From Lysobacteraceae bacterium NML08-0793 (GTDB lineage Bacteria; Pseudomonadota; Gammaproteobacteria; Xanthomonadales; Xanthomonadaceae): a stretch of 64,000 nucleotides of DNA. The translations under genes and the position numbers were made by a program. The notes beneath the pieces are model-generated. The model searched no databases. It was not told the origin of the DNA and saw nothing but the letters and a program-made list of their open reading frames with translations. This document shows, in pieces, positions 56,575-64,000 of this stretch. The stretch covers positions 124,001-188,000 of the forward strand of contig NWQR01000003.1 of assembly GCA_002798275.1 (NCBI GenBank), given 5' to 3'. Positions within the stretch are counted from its first letter, which is position 1. Each line of letters opens with the position of its first letter.

Positions 56575-57156
56575 ATGAAGTCCGCAATGCACTCTGTCCC
56601 TCTCGCGCACACCCAAGCCCCGCATCTGGTGCTGGTCGGGCCGATGGGCGCTGGCAAGTCCTCCATCGGCAAACGCTTAGCAGAAAGGCTCGGCCTGCCA
56701 TTTGTCGATGCCGACCGCGCGCTGGAAGAACGCACTGGCGCCAGCATTGCGCAAATCTTCGACTGCGAGGGCGAAGCCGGTTTTCGACAGCGCGAATCAC
56801 GCTTACTGGCGGAGCTGCTTGCCAGCCCACGCCAATTGATTGCCACCGGCGGCGGCGTGGTGTTGTCGGCAGAAAACCGCGCGCAATTGGCCGCGCACGC
56901 CTTCGTGGTGCATCTGGATGTCGATGTTGCCGGGCAATTGCATCGGCTCCGCTACTGCCGTAGCCGCCCCCTGTTGCAACGCCCCGACCGCGAACAAGTG
57001 CTCACGCAAATGGCGCTGACCCGCACCCCGTTGTACGCGCAAGTGGCGCATCTGCATTTTGATACCGAAGGCCACAGCCCAGAAGAAGCCGTCCAGCTGC
57101 TGCTGGCTGTGCTGCAAACCCATGGATTCACCCCGGATGAATATCGAGACCGTTGA
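56575..57156 (+). CDS. aroK: Shikimate kinase
   Basis: A 193-residue kinase phosphorylating shikimate in aromatic amino-acid synthesis. Walker A is [16 protein letters not shown]. The shikimate-binding residues are in [13 protein letters not shown], with the catalytic region [13 protein letters not shown] and GGGVVL. The start is either 56575 or 56587 (both ATG). Its last 20 bases overlap aroB, which carries out an earlier step of the same pathway. Confidence 0.94.
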   Translation: MKSAMHSVPLAHTQAPHLVLVGPMGAGKSSIGKRLAERLGLPFVDADRALEERTGASIAQIFDCEGEAGFRQRESRLLAELLASPRQLIATGGGVVLSAENRAQLAAHAFVVHLDVDVAGQLHRLRYCRSRPLLQRPDREQVLTQMALTRTPLYAQVAHLHFDTEGHSPEEAVQLLLAVLQTHGFTPDEYRDR

Positions 57157-58225
57157 AGTCGGCGGCAACGCCCCGTACCGCATCGAAATTGGCGCAGGGC
57201 TTTTGAACCAGCCCGCCCACTTGGCCGCACCCTGGCGAGGACGGCATGCGCTGGTCGTCAGCGACACCCATGTTGCCGCCCACCATGCCCCCCGATTGAT
57301 GGCCGCACTGGCTCGCGCCAAGCCGCAGGCCGATATTCGCCTGCACACGATTGCAGCCGGAGAAGCCTCGAAAACCCTAGCAAGCTTCGCCACGCTAATT
57401 GACGCACTGGCCGCACAAGGGGCAACCCGCGATGCCTGCGTGTTTGCCCTTGGCGGCGGCGTGGTCGGCGACCTAGCCGGCTTTGCGGCCGCCTGCTGGA
57501 TGCGCGGCATCGACTGCGTGCAACTGCCCACTTCCCTGCTGGCCATGGTGGACTCATCGGTCGGCGGCAAAACCGCCGTGGACATTCCGGCCGGAAAAAA
57601 CCTAGTCGGCGCCTTTCATCTGCCGCGCGCGGTGATTGTCGATACCGACACACTCGCCACCCTGCCCGCCCGCGAACTCTCCGCCGGACTTGCCGAAGTG
57701 GTCAAATACGGCGCGATTTTCGACGCGGCATTTCTGGACTGGCTGGCACAGCAGAGCGATGCCCTGCTGGCACTGGATGAGGCCGCACTCCGACATGCCA
57801 TCGCTGCCAGCTGTCGCTACAAGGCCGACGTGGTAGCGCGCGACCCGTTTGAACATGGCGAACGCGCCCTGCTCAATTTCGGCCACACCTTTGCCCACGC
57901 CATCGAGGCCGAACAAGGCTTCGGCGGCCTGGTGCATGGCGAAGCCGTCGCCGTGGGCATGGAGCTGGCCGCACGCCTATCCTGCCGTCTCGGACTTGCC
58001 CCGCAAGAGGACGGCGAGCGCCTTGCGCATCTGCTCAAGCGCCTGCGCCTGCCCATCACCCTGCCTGTCGGCCTAGATGCCGAAGCCCTGCTTGCGCGGA
58101 TGCGTCTGGACAAAAAAGCCACCGCCAACGGCCTGCGTTTTGTGCTCTGGCGCGGTGCCGGCAAAGCCGAACTGGTCAGCGAGGTGGATGCCAGCGAGGT
58201 ACTGGCGGTTTTGCAGCCCCATTGA
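57137..58225 (+). CDS. aroB: 3-dehydroquinate synthase
   Basis: A 362-residue NAD- and metal-dependent cyclase making 3-dehydroquinate from DAHP. The NAD-binding region [36 protein letters not shown] and the metal His residues in [13 protein letters not shown] and [11 protein letters not shown] are intact. The ATG lies within the end of aroK and overlaps it by 20 bases, so the two are translationally coupled. Confidence 0.96.
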   Translation: MNIETVEVGGNAPYRIEIGAGLLNQPAHLAAPWRGRHALVVSDTHVAAHHAPRLMAALARAKPQADIRLHTIAAGEASKTLASFATLIDALAAQGATRDACVFALGGGVVGDLAGFAAACWMRGIDCVQLPTSLLAMVDSSVGGKTAVDIPAGKNLVGAFHLPRAVIVDTDTLATLPARELSAGLAEVVKYGAIFDAAFLDWLAQQSDALLALDEAALRHAIAASCRYKADVVARDPFEHGERALLNFGHTFAHAIEAEQGFGGLVHGEAVAVGMELAARLSCRLGLAPQEDGERLAHLLKRLRLPITLPVGLDAEALLARMRLDKKATANGLRFVLWRGAGKAELVSEVDASEVLAVLQPH

Positions 58226-58431
58226 AAGCCCAGCCCGCAAGATACAAGACGCAAGGCCCGCCCAACCCAGCTGCGCGACCCTCCATGCTTTGATCAGACA
58301 AAATTATTTTTTCCAATTTCGGCTCATCGGCTGGCTCTGCATACCCCACGCCTGCTTCCCCGATGGCTTGGGCAACGCCCCGTCAGGGCGGGGAAAGCCA
58401 ATGTCTTGCGCGCTACCTCTACAATGTGCCG

Positions 58432-58686
58432 ATGCGCCTGCGCCTGCAACAACCCCCAGAAGCGGCCGAAGCCCCGCGTTTTGTCCAGCTCACCCTGCAA
58501 CCGGATTTGTTCGGGGGCTGGACATTGCTGCGTGAAACCGGACAGCAAGGCCAGGGAAAAACCACGCTGCGCAGCGAGCAATATCTTGACCCTGCCCAAG
58601 CGCTTGCCGCGCTGGAAAAGGCGCGAGATGCCCATTTCAAAAAAGGCTTCTTGCTGGTATCCGCGCACGGCACCGACCACCCATAG
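58432..58686 (+). CDS. WGR-domain mini-protein
   Basis: An 84-residue protein made up almost entirely of one WGR-type domain. [20 protein letters not shown] corresponds to the strand and WGR-like turn (here GGW), and [17 protein letters not shown] to the final helix. WGR domains occur in PARP and some methyl-directed repair proteins; the role of stand-alone bacterial copies is unknown. The ATG at 58432 is preferred over one at 58363. The 206-base gap upstream to aroB holds an AT-rich patch and a small GC hairpin, but no gene. Confidence 0.75.
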   Translation: MRLRLQQPPEAAEAPRFVQLTLQPDLFGGWTLLRETGQQGQGKTTLRSEQYLDPAQALAALEKARDAHFKKGFLLVSAHGTDHP

Positions 58687-58697
58687 TGAACTCCGAC

Positions 58698-59765
58698 ATG
58701 AAAAACGACCGCTTTTTGCGTGCCCTTCGCCGTGAACCCGTGGATGCCACGCCGGTCTGGCTGATGCGTCAGGCCGGGCGCTATCTGCCCGAATACCGCG
58801 CCACCCGCCAGCAGGCCGGCAGCTTTCTGGCGATGGCGAAAAACCCGGACATTGCCTGCGAAGTCACCCTGCAACCTCTGCGCCGTTTCCCGCTGGACGC
58901 GGCAATTTTGTTTTCCGACATCCTCACCGTGCCCGATGCGATGGGGCTAGGGCTGTACTTTGCTGAAGGCGAAGGCCCGAAGTTCGAGCGCCCGGTACGC
59001 GACGCAGCCGCCGTGGCCAAACTCGCCGTGCCGGACATGGAAACCGAGCTGGGTTATGTGATGGATGCGGTGCGCCTCATCCGCCGCGAGCTGGATGGCC
59101 AAGTGCCGCTGATCGGATTTTCCGGCAGCCCCTGGACACTGGCCTGCTACATGGTGGAAGGCGGTGGCAGCAAGGACTTTGCCCGGATCAAGGCGATGGC
59201 CTACAGCGAGCCGGCACTGCTGCACAAATTGCTGGAAGTGGTAACCGACGCGGTCATCGCCTACCTCGCCGCGCAGCGCGCCGCCGGGGCACAGGCATTG
59301 CAGGTATTCGACACCTGGGGCGGGGTATTGTCTCCAGCGCTGTACCGCGAGTTTTCGTTGCAATATCTGGCACGCATCGCCCGCGAACTGCCGCGCGGCG
59401 AAGGTGCCGAACGCACGCCGCTGATTTTGTTCGGCAAGGGCTGCGGCCAGCATATCGAACAACTGGCCGCAACCGGCACCGATGCCTTGGGCATTGACTG
59501 GACGAGCTCGCTTGGCGATGCCCGCAGTCGCAGTGGCGGCAAAGTCGCCCTGCAAGGCAATCTCGACCCGACCACGCTGTACGCAAGCCCCGAGGCGATC
59601 CGCGCCGAAGTGCGCAAAGCGCTGGATGATTACGCCCTCGCCAACGGCGGCTCGCGTGATGGACATGTGTTCAATCTGGGACATGGCATGTCCCCGGACA
59701 TGAACCCCGAGCATGTCGCCGTGCTGGTGGACGAAGTGCACCGCCACAGCCGCCGGGACGCCTGA
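58698..59765 (+). CDS. hemE: Uroporphyrinogen decarboxylase
   Basis: A 355-residue TIM-barrel enzyme of haem synthesis that removes four acetate carboxyls from uroporphyrinogen III. Active-site segments [17 protein letters not shown] near the N-terminus, [13 protein letters not shown] (Asp) and [20 protein letters not shown] are all present. The ATG at 58698 is preferred; a GTG at 58686 directly abuts the previous stop. It is followed 13 bases later by the exporter gene. Confidence 0.96.
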   Translation: MKNDRFLRALRREPVDATPVWLMRQAGRYLPEYRATRQQAGSFLAMAKNPDIACEVTLQPLRRFPLDAAILFSDILTVPDAMGLGLYFAEGEGPKFERPVRDAAAVAKLAVPDMETELGYVMDAVRLIRRELDGQVPLIGFSGSPWTLACYMVEGGGSKDFARIKAMAYSEPALLHKLLEVVTDAVIAYLAAQRAAGAQALQVFDTWGGVLSPALYREFSLQYLARIARELPRGEGAERTPLILFGKGCGQHIEQLAATGTDALGIDWTSSLGDARSRSGGKVALQGNLDPTTLYASPEAIRAEVRKALDDYALANGGSRDGHVFNLGHGMSPDMNPEHVAVLVDEVHRHSRRDA

Positions 59766-59778
59766 CACCGCGTTGCGA

Positions 59779-62109
59779 ATGAACTCACCCGCCACCCGCC
59801 TTGCCGCTGCCCTGATCTGGTTTGCCCTGTTGCTGCTGGCAGGTGGCTGGCTGTCCCGCAACCTGCAAATGAGTGGCGACCTGCGCAAGTTCATGCCTGC
59901 GCCGGTTACCGCCGAACAACGCCTGCTGATGGACGAGCTGGGCGAAGGCCCCGGCTCGCGCCTGATCCTGATTGCGCTTCAGGGCGAAAGCCCACAGACC
60001 CTGGCCGCGCAATCGGCGGCGATGGCGGCAAGCCTGTCTGCCGACCCGCAATTTTTGCTCGTTGCCAATGGCAGCAATCAGGGGCCAGAAGCCATCCCGG
60101 CGCATCTGCACGCCTATCGCTATCTGCTCTCGCCCGGCCTAGATGAGCACACACTTGACCGCAACCATTTGCGCGAAGCACTGGCCGCCCGCCTTGCCGA
60201 CCTCGGCTCGCCCGCCGCCGCTTGGCTGGAGCCACTGATTCCGGCCGACCCGACGCTGGAAACCTTGAAGCTCGTCGAAGGCTGGGAGCCTGCCGATGCT
60301 CCGCAGCGGCTGCATGATGTCTGGTTCAGTACCGATGGCCGCAGCGCACTCCTGCTTGCGCAGACCCATGCACCGGGATTCGACCCCACCGGCCAGGCCG
60401 ACGCGGTGGCGGCGGTGCAGCGCGCCTTCGAGGCGGCAAGCCAAGGGACGGCAAGCCAACTGGAAATGACCGGCCCCGGCCCGATTTCGGTGGAGATTGG
60501 CAGCCGCACGGCGGCTGAAGCCAGCTGGATTGGCACGGTCGATGGCGTCGGTCTGGTTCTGCTGTTGCTGGTCGCCTATCGCAGCTGGAAACAACCACTG
60601 TTTGGCGTGCTGCCGCTGGCCAGCGCCGGAATTGCCGGCCTGTTGGCCGTGGCACTGTTTTTTGAGGGCATGCACGGCATCACCGTGGCGTTTGGCTTCA
60701 CCCTGATAGGGGTCGTGCAGGACTATCCGATTCACCTGTTTTCGCACCAGCGTCCCGGCATTACCCCCTGGCAGAATGCACGCTCGATTTGGCCGACGCT
60801 GGCCACCGGCGTGGTGTCCACCTGTATTGCCTACATGACGTTTCTGCTTTCCGGGGTGGAAGGTTTGCAGCAATTGGCCACCTTCACCATCACCGGGCTG
60901 CTGGTGGCCGCACTCTCCACACGCCTGCTGCTGCCCGCATTGATTGATCCCGCACCGCGCGATGTCGCCCAATCGCCACTGATGGCAACCCTCTGGCAAG
61001 GCATCGAGCGCCTGCCACGGCCACCGGGTTGGCTGCTGGCCTTGTTGGCACTCGCCAGCATTGCCGTCGCCACCCTAGCACCTGGCCCGTTCTGGGAAAA
61101 CGACCTGTCCCGCCTGACCCCGGTGCCCCCCGAGGCGTTGCAACGCGATATCCGTCTGCGCCAGCAACTGGCCGCCCCGGATGTGCGCTATCTGATTGCC
61201 GTGCGTGGCCGCGATACCGAAGAAGCCCTGCAAAAAAGCGAAGCACTGGTTCCGGCGCTGGAGCAAATGCGCGCGCAAGGCATCATCACCGGCTATGACA
61301 TGGCGGCACGCTATCTGCCCTCTGCCGACAAACAACGGGCACGCCAAGCGCGCCTGCCGGATCAGGCCACACTGCAACAAGAGCTGGCAGCGGCACTTGT
61401 TGACAGCGACTTCGAAGCCGATATCTTCGCGCCCTTTATCGACGACATCGGCACTGCCCGCAGCGCCAAACCGCTGCGCCTGGAAGATCTGGCCGACACC
61501 CCGCTGGCACCACTGGTGGCGGGCTTGCTGCGCAACAGCGCCAACGGCAGCACCGCACTGATTTCGGTCAGCGGGATGCAGGATGAAGTGCAGTTTTCCC
61601 GGCAGGCCGCCCGGCTCGGCATCCAGTTGCTGGACATGAAAAACGTCTCCGAATCGCTGGTGGCTCAATACCGCAAACGGGTGCTGTGGTCCTTGGCACT
61701 GGCCGCGCTGCTGCTTTCGGCAACCGTGATGCTGGCCTTGAAAAACCGCCAGCGCAGCCTGCGGGTATTGCTGCCGATGGCGCTAACCACCCTGTTGATT
61801 GTCGCGCTGCTGCGCGCCTTCGGCATCGAGCTCAACCTGTTCCATCTGGTGGCGCTGATTCTGGCTGCCGGGCTGGGTCTGGATTACGCGCTGTTTTTTG
61901 ACCATGCAGGCGACAGCCGCGAAGACCAATTGCGCACCCTGCACGCCCTGATTGTGTGCAGCCTGATGACCGTGCTGGTGTTCTTCCTGCTGGCGCTCTC
62001 GTCCATCCCGGTCTTGCGCGCGATTGGCCTGCCGGTCACGCTCGGCGTGCTGTTGAACTTCATCCTGGGGCTTCTTATTTCCCGTCAACCTGCCCGCCAT
62101 GCACACTGA
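59779..62109 (+). CDS. MMPL/RND-superfamily exporter, aryl-polyene-cluster type
   Basis: A 776-residue membrane protein of two repeats, each with a helix, a large periplasmic loop and five helices. Typical segments are RLAAALIWFALLLLAGGWLS at the N-terminus, the sterol-sensing-like TLIGVVQDYPIHLFSHQRPG and, in the second repeat, LAAGLGLDYALFFDH. Homologues (COG4258) are encoded in aryl-polyene and xanthomonadin clusters and are thought to move lipid-linked pigment. The following dehydratase gene starts inside its 3' end. Function is inferred from context. Confidence 0.85.
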   Translation: MNSPATRLAAALIWFALLLLAGGWLSRNLQMSGDLRKFMPAPVTAEQRLLMDELGEGPGSRLILIALQGESPQTLAAQSAAMAASLSADPQFLLVANGSNQGPEAIPAHLHAYRYLLSPGLDEHTLDRNHLREALAARLADLGSPAAAWLEPLIPADPTLETLKLVEGWEPADAPQRLHDVWFSTDGRSALLLAQTHAPGFDPTGQADAVAAVQRAFEAASQGTASQLEMTGPGPISVEIGSRTAAEASWIGTVDGVGLVLLLLVAYRSWKQPLFGVLPLASAGIAGLLAVALFFEGMHGITVAFGFTLIGVVQDYPIHLFSHQRPGITPWQNARSIWPTLATGVVSTCIAYMTFLLSGVEGLQQLATFTITGLLVAALSTRLLLPALIDPAPRDVAQSPLMATLWQGIERLPRPPGWLLALLALASIAVATLAPGPFWENDLSRLTPVPPEALQRDIRLRQQLAAPDVRYLIAVRGRDTEEALQKSEALVPALEQMRAQGIITGYDMAARYLPSADKQRARQARLPDQATLQQELAAALVDSDFEADIFAPFIDDIGTARSAKPLRLEDLADTPLAPLVAGLLRNSANGSTALISVSGMQDEVQFSRQAARLGIQLLDMKNVSESLVAQYRKRVLWSLALAALLLSATVMLALKNRQRSLRVLLPMALTTLLIVALLRAFGIELNLFHLVALILAAGLGLDYALFFDHAGDSREDQLRTLHALIVCSLMTVLVFFLLALSSIPVLRAIGLPVTLGVLLNFILGLLISRQPARHAH

Positions 62110-62536
62110 TATTCGCATCGACACACTGGTTCCACACCAAGGCACGATGTGCCTGTGGCAAAAGCTGCTGGACTTTGACGCCGAACATGTGCGCCTTGCC
62201 ACCGCATCGCACCGCGATGCCGACAACCCGCTGCGCAGCGATGGTCGCCTGCGCGCGGTGCATCTATGCGAATACGGCGCACAGGCGATGGCCGTGCATG
62301 GCGGCCTGCTGCAACAACAAGGCGGCGTCCCCCGGCGCGGCTTTCTGGTGGCGCTGCGCGATGTGACGCTGCATGTGTCCCGCATTGATGATTTGCCGGG
62401 CGATCTGCATTGCCATGCCAGCTTGCTGATGGCCTCGGAAAGCAGCCAGCAATACCAGTTCCACATCAGCGCCGATACACAGCTTCTCGCCACCGGGCGC
62501 GCCTCGGTCATCCTGCAACAGCCCCAATCCCAATGA
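62099..62536 (+). CDS. FabZ/ApeP-like 3-hydroxyacyl-ACP dehydratase
   Basis: A 145-residue hot-dog-fold protein. TLVPHQGTMCLWQKLLDFD holds the conserved His, and VHLCEYGAQAMAVHGGLL is the central helix with the expected Glu. This variant, with PHQGxM near the N-terminus, is typical of dehydratases in aryl-polyene pigment clusters rather than housekeeping FabZ. It overlaps the exporter gene by 11 bases and the reductase gene by four. Confidence 0.82.
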   Translation: MHTDIRIDTLVPHQGTMCLWQKLLDFDAEHVRLATASHRDADNPLRSDGRLRAVHLCEYGAQAMAVHGGLLQQQGGVPRRGFLVALRDVTLHVSRIDDLPGDLHCHASLLMASESSQQYQFHISADTQLLATGRASVILQQPQSQ

Positions 62537-63279
62537 ACACCTCTCTCTCCAACCCAACCGGAAAGCGCGCCCTTGTCACCGGCGGCAGTGGCGATATCGG
62601 CAGTGCCATCTGCCACGCCTTGGGGCGCGCCGGTCACCATGTCATCGTCCATGCCAACCGCAACCGCCAACGCGCCGAACAAGTCGCCGCAGCGATCCGA
62701 GCCGAAGGCGGCAGCGCCGAAGTCGTGGTGTTCGATGTCAGCTGCGGCACCGCCAGCGGCGAAGCGATTACCGACTTGCTGCAACAAGGCCCAATCCAAA
62801 TTGTCATCAACAATGCTGGCATCCATGACGATGCACCGATGGCCGGGATGGAGCCCGCCCGTTGGCGACGCGTAATTGATGTCTCGCTGCACGGCTTTTT
62901 CAATGTGACCCAGCCGCTGCTGCTGCCGATGGCACGCACCCGCTGGGGACGCATCATCAGTATTTCCAGCGTTGCCGCGGTACTTGGCAACCGCGGCCAG
63001 AGCAATTACGCCGCCGCCAAAGCCGCCCTGCATGGCGCCAGCAAATCACTGGCACGCGAAATGGCCAGCCGCGGCATCAGTGTCAACGTGATTGCCCCGG
63101 GGGTGATTACCGGCAATATGACCGACGCATTGTTTGCCCCGGAACAAATCAAGGCGATGGTGCCGGCCGCTCGCCCTGGCAAACCCGAAGAAGTCGCCGC
63201 CCTTGCCGCATTTTTGTGCAGCGACGCAGCCGCCTACATCAACGGCCAAGTAATCAGCATCGACGGCGGCATGAGTTGA
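62533..63279 (+). CDS. FabG-like 3-oxoacyl-ACP reductase
   Basis: A 248-residue short-chain dehydrogenase. NADP loop ALVTGGSGDIGSAIC, the NNAG motif (VINNAGIHDD), catalytic Ser (ISISSVAAVLGNRG) and YxxxK (NYAAAKAALHGASK) are all present, as is the C-terminal GQVISIDGGMS. It overlaps the dehydratase stop (ATGA). Paired with the dehydratase, it should reduce the growing chain of an aryl polyene, as ApeQ does in E. coli. Confidence 0.9.
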   Translation: MNTSLSNPTGKRALVTGGSGDIGSAICHALGRAGHHVIVHANRNRQRAEQVAAAIRAEGGSAEVVVFDVSCGTASGEAITDLLQQGPIQIVINNAGIHDDAPMAGMEPARWRRVIDVSLHGFFNVTQPLLLPMARTRWGRIISISSVAAVLGNRGQSNYAAAKAALHGASKSLAREMASRGISVNVIAPGVITGNMTDALFAPEQIKAMVPAARPGKPEEVAALAAFLCSDAAAYINGQVISIDGGMS

Positions 63280-63306
63280 GGTTTTGGCCTTACCCGGCCA
63301 GCGCAC

Positions 63307-64000
63307 TTATCCCGGAAACCACGCGGGGTCGAGCATCGCAGGTTCTGGCGCTGTCACATCTTGCAGCAATGCCAGCAATGGCGCGGTATCGACTTGCCGG
63401 TAGCGCGCTTTTACCTGTGTGGCGATTTCCAGCGCCAGCTGTGCCAGCTGGCCGATATTGGCGTGGATTTTCGCAATGAAGCGCTCATCGTCCAGCACAT
63501 CGCCCAAGGCACGGTTCATTTCATGAAACCAGCCGATGCGGTATTGGTCGAGCAGACGGCCATCGTCGGGCGTGCCGTAGTCGGAGTGCTCACCCCACTG
63601 CCGCAGCAGCGGCTGCATGGCGGCGTTAAGCGCCGCGGCACGCTCCATGTCGCTGCGCAGGCGTGAAAGCACTTGGATATTGGCAATCCGCCCGGAAATA
63701 AACAAGGGCGCGAGCAAGGCCCAGTAGAAGGTGTAATCCCAAATCACTTTGACTGGCATCACTTCGGCATTACCGAACAGTGGGTATTGCCCCAGGTACA
63801 GCGACATGGTGTTGTCGTAGAAGCCGCGATAGAGCTGCTCGAACAGTGCCACATGCAGGCCGATGGGTTGGCCGCTGCGCTCAAGCCGGATCAGCTCGGC
63901 GATATAGCTGTTGGAAATGGCGATGAAATCGCTGCCGGGCGAATAGAACGGGTCGGCAAAATAGCCGGCTTCGCCGCTCAAGGCCCAGCGCTGGGTGGAA
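63307..64000 (-). CDS. FAD-dependent halogenase-like oxidoreductase, 5' part missing
   Basis: The C-terminal 230 residues or so of a flavoprotein; the reading frame stays open past the window edge. RWALSGEAGYFADPFYSPGS matches the FAD-binding motif of tryptophan-halogenase-like enzymes. The rest is helical and ends LLQDVTAPEPAMLDPAWFPG. Such proteins occur in xanthomonadin and other aryl-polyene clusters, where pigments may be brominated. It is convergent with the reductase gene, 27 bases apart. The halogenase Lys and other N-terminal motifs are outside the window, so halogenation is not proven. Confidence 0.75.
   Translation of the reverse strand, partial: STQRWALSGEAGYFADPFYSPGSDFIAISNSYIAELIRLERSGQPIGLHVALFEQLYRGFYDNTMSLYLGQYPLFGNAEVMPVKVIWDYTFYWALLAPLFISGRIANIQVLSRLRSDMERAAALNAAMQPLLRQWGEHSDYGTPDDGRLLDQYRIGWFHEMNRALGDVLDDERFIAKIHANIGQLAQLALEIATQVKARYRQVDTAPLLALLQDVTAPEPAMLDPAWFPG

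Overview
The window is a GC-rich, gene-dense Gram-negative chromosome segment with ordinary housekeeping content. Gene content and order point to a gammaproteobacterium of the Xanthomonas/Lysobacter group (Lysobacteraceae): an hmgA / hppD / MarR block, paired POT peptide carriers, a glutamyl-endopeptidase-type S9 peptidase, pilT-pilU next to proC, and aryl-polyene (xanthomonadin-like) genes beside hemE. The taxonomic call is an inference; no rRNA is present.

Layout. 1-2940: 3' part of an Mrp/Pha-type multisubunit cation/proton antiporter operon (C partial, then D-G). 2944-9571, minus strand: TrmH-family RNA methylase, AGCS amino-acid symporter, and an RND efflux pair (membrane fusion protein then permease). 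9862-13344: tyrosine catabolism (hmgA, a MAPEG protein, hppD) with a divergent MarR regulator and a palindrome inside the hppD promoter. 13482-18449: two divergent POT peptide transporters and an AbgT transporter. 18608-25426: methyl cycle (metK, and ahcY behind an SAH riboswitch), interrupted by a frameshifted S9 peptidase and an OmpA-type lipoprotein with 17-residue repeats; a relic of a second OmpA tail lies after metK. 25491-31078: YggL, a ParE/RHH toxin-antitoxin pair, a DUF937 protein, a PilT-like ATPase behind a sigma-54-like promoter, glutaredoxin 2 and small unknown genes. 31156-38377: thiolase, large hybrid sensor kinase, cytochrome b561, thioredoxin-like protein, serine dehydratase. 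38699-41934: Fur box, TonB receptor and PepSY protein. 41986-45228: two-component system, RimK-like ligase, tRNA-Gly(CCC). 45269-49419: GDSL autotransporter esterase, thiS, DUF465 protein, thiG, trmB. 49435-55168: SLC13 carrier, PilU, PilT, ProC, DUF4426 lipoprotein. 55143-59765: vitamin and cofactor genes (BtuF-like, pdxH), aroK-aroB, a WGR mini-protein, hemE. 59779-64000: MMPL exporter, FabZ-like dehydratase, FabG-like reductase and a truncated halogenase-like flavoprotein, probably one edge of an aryl-polyene pigment cluster.

How the genes work together. Several neighbourhoods form coherent circuits: MarR with hppD; SAH sensing with ahcY; Fur with the TonB receptor and PepSY protein; MMPL, dehydratase and reductase as a polyene module. 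I found no CRISPR array, prophage, insertion sequence or integrase. The least explained items are the repeat-bearing OmpA lipoprotein with its relic, the 293-residue unknown paired with a DUF3228 protein, the sigma-54-like promoter before a third pilus retraction ATPase, and two structured palindromic repeats.
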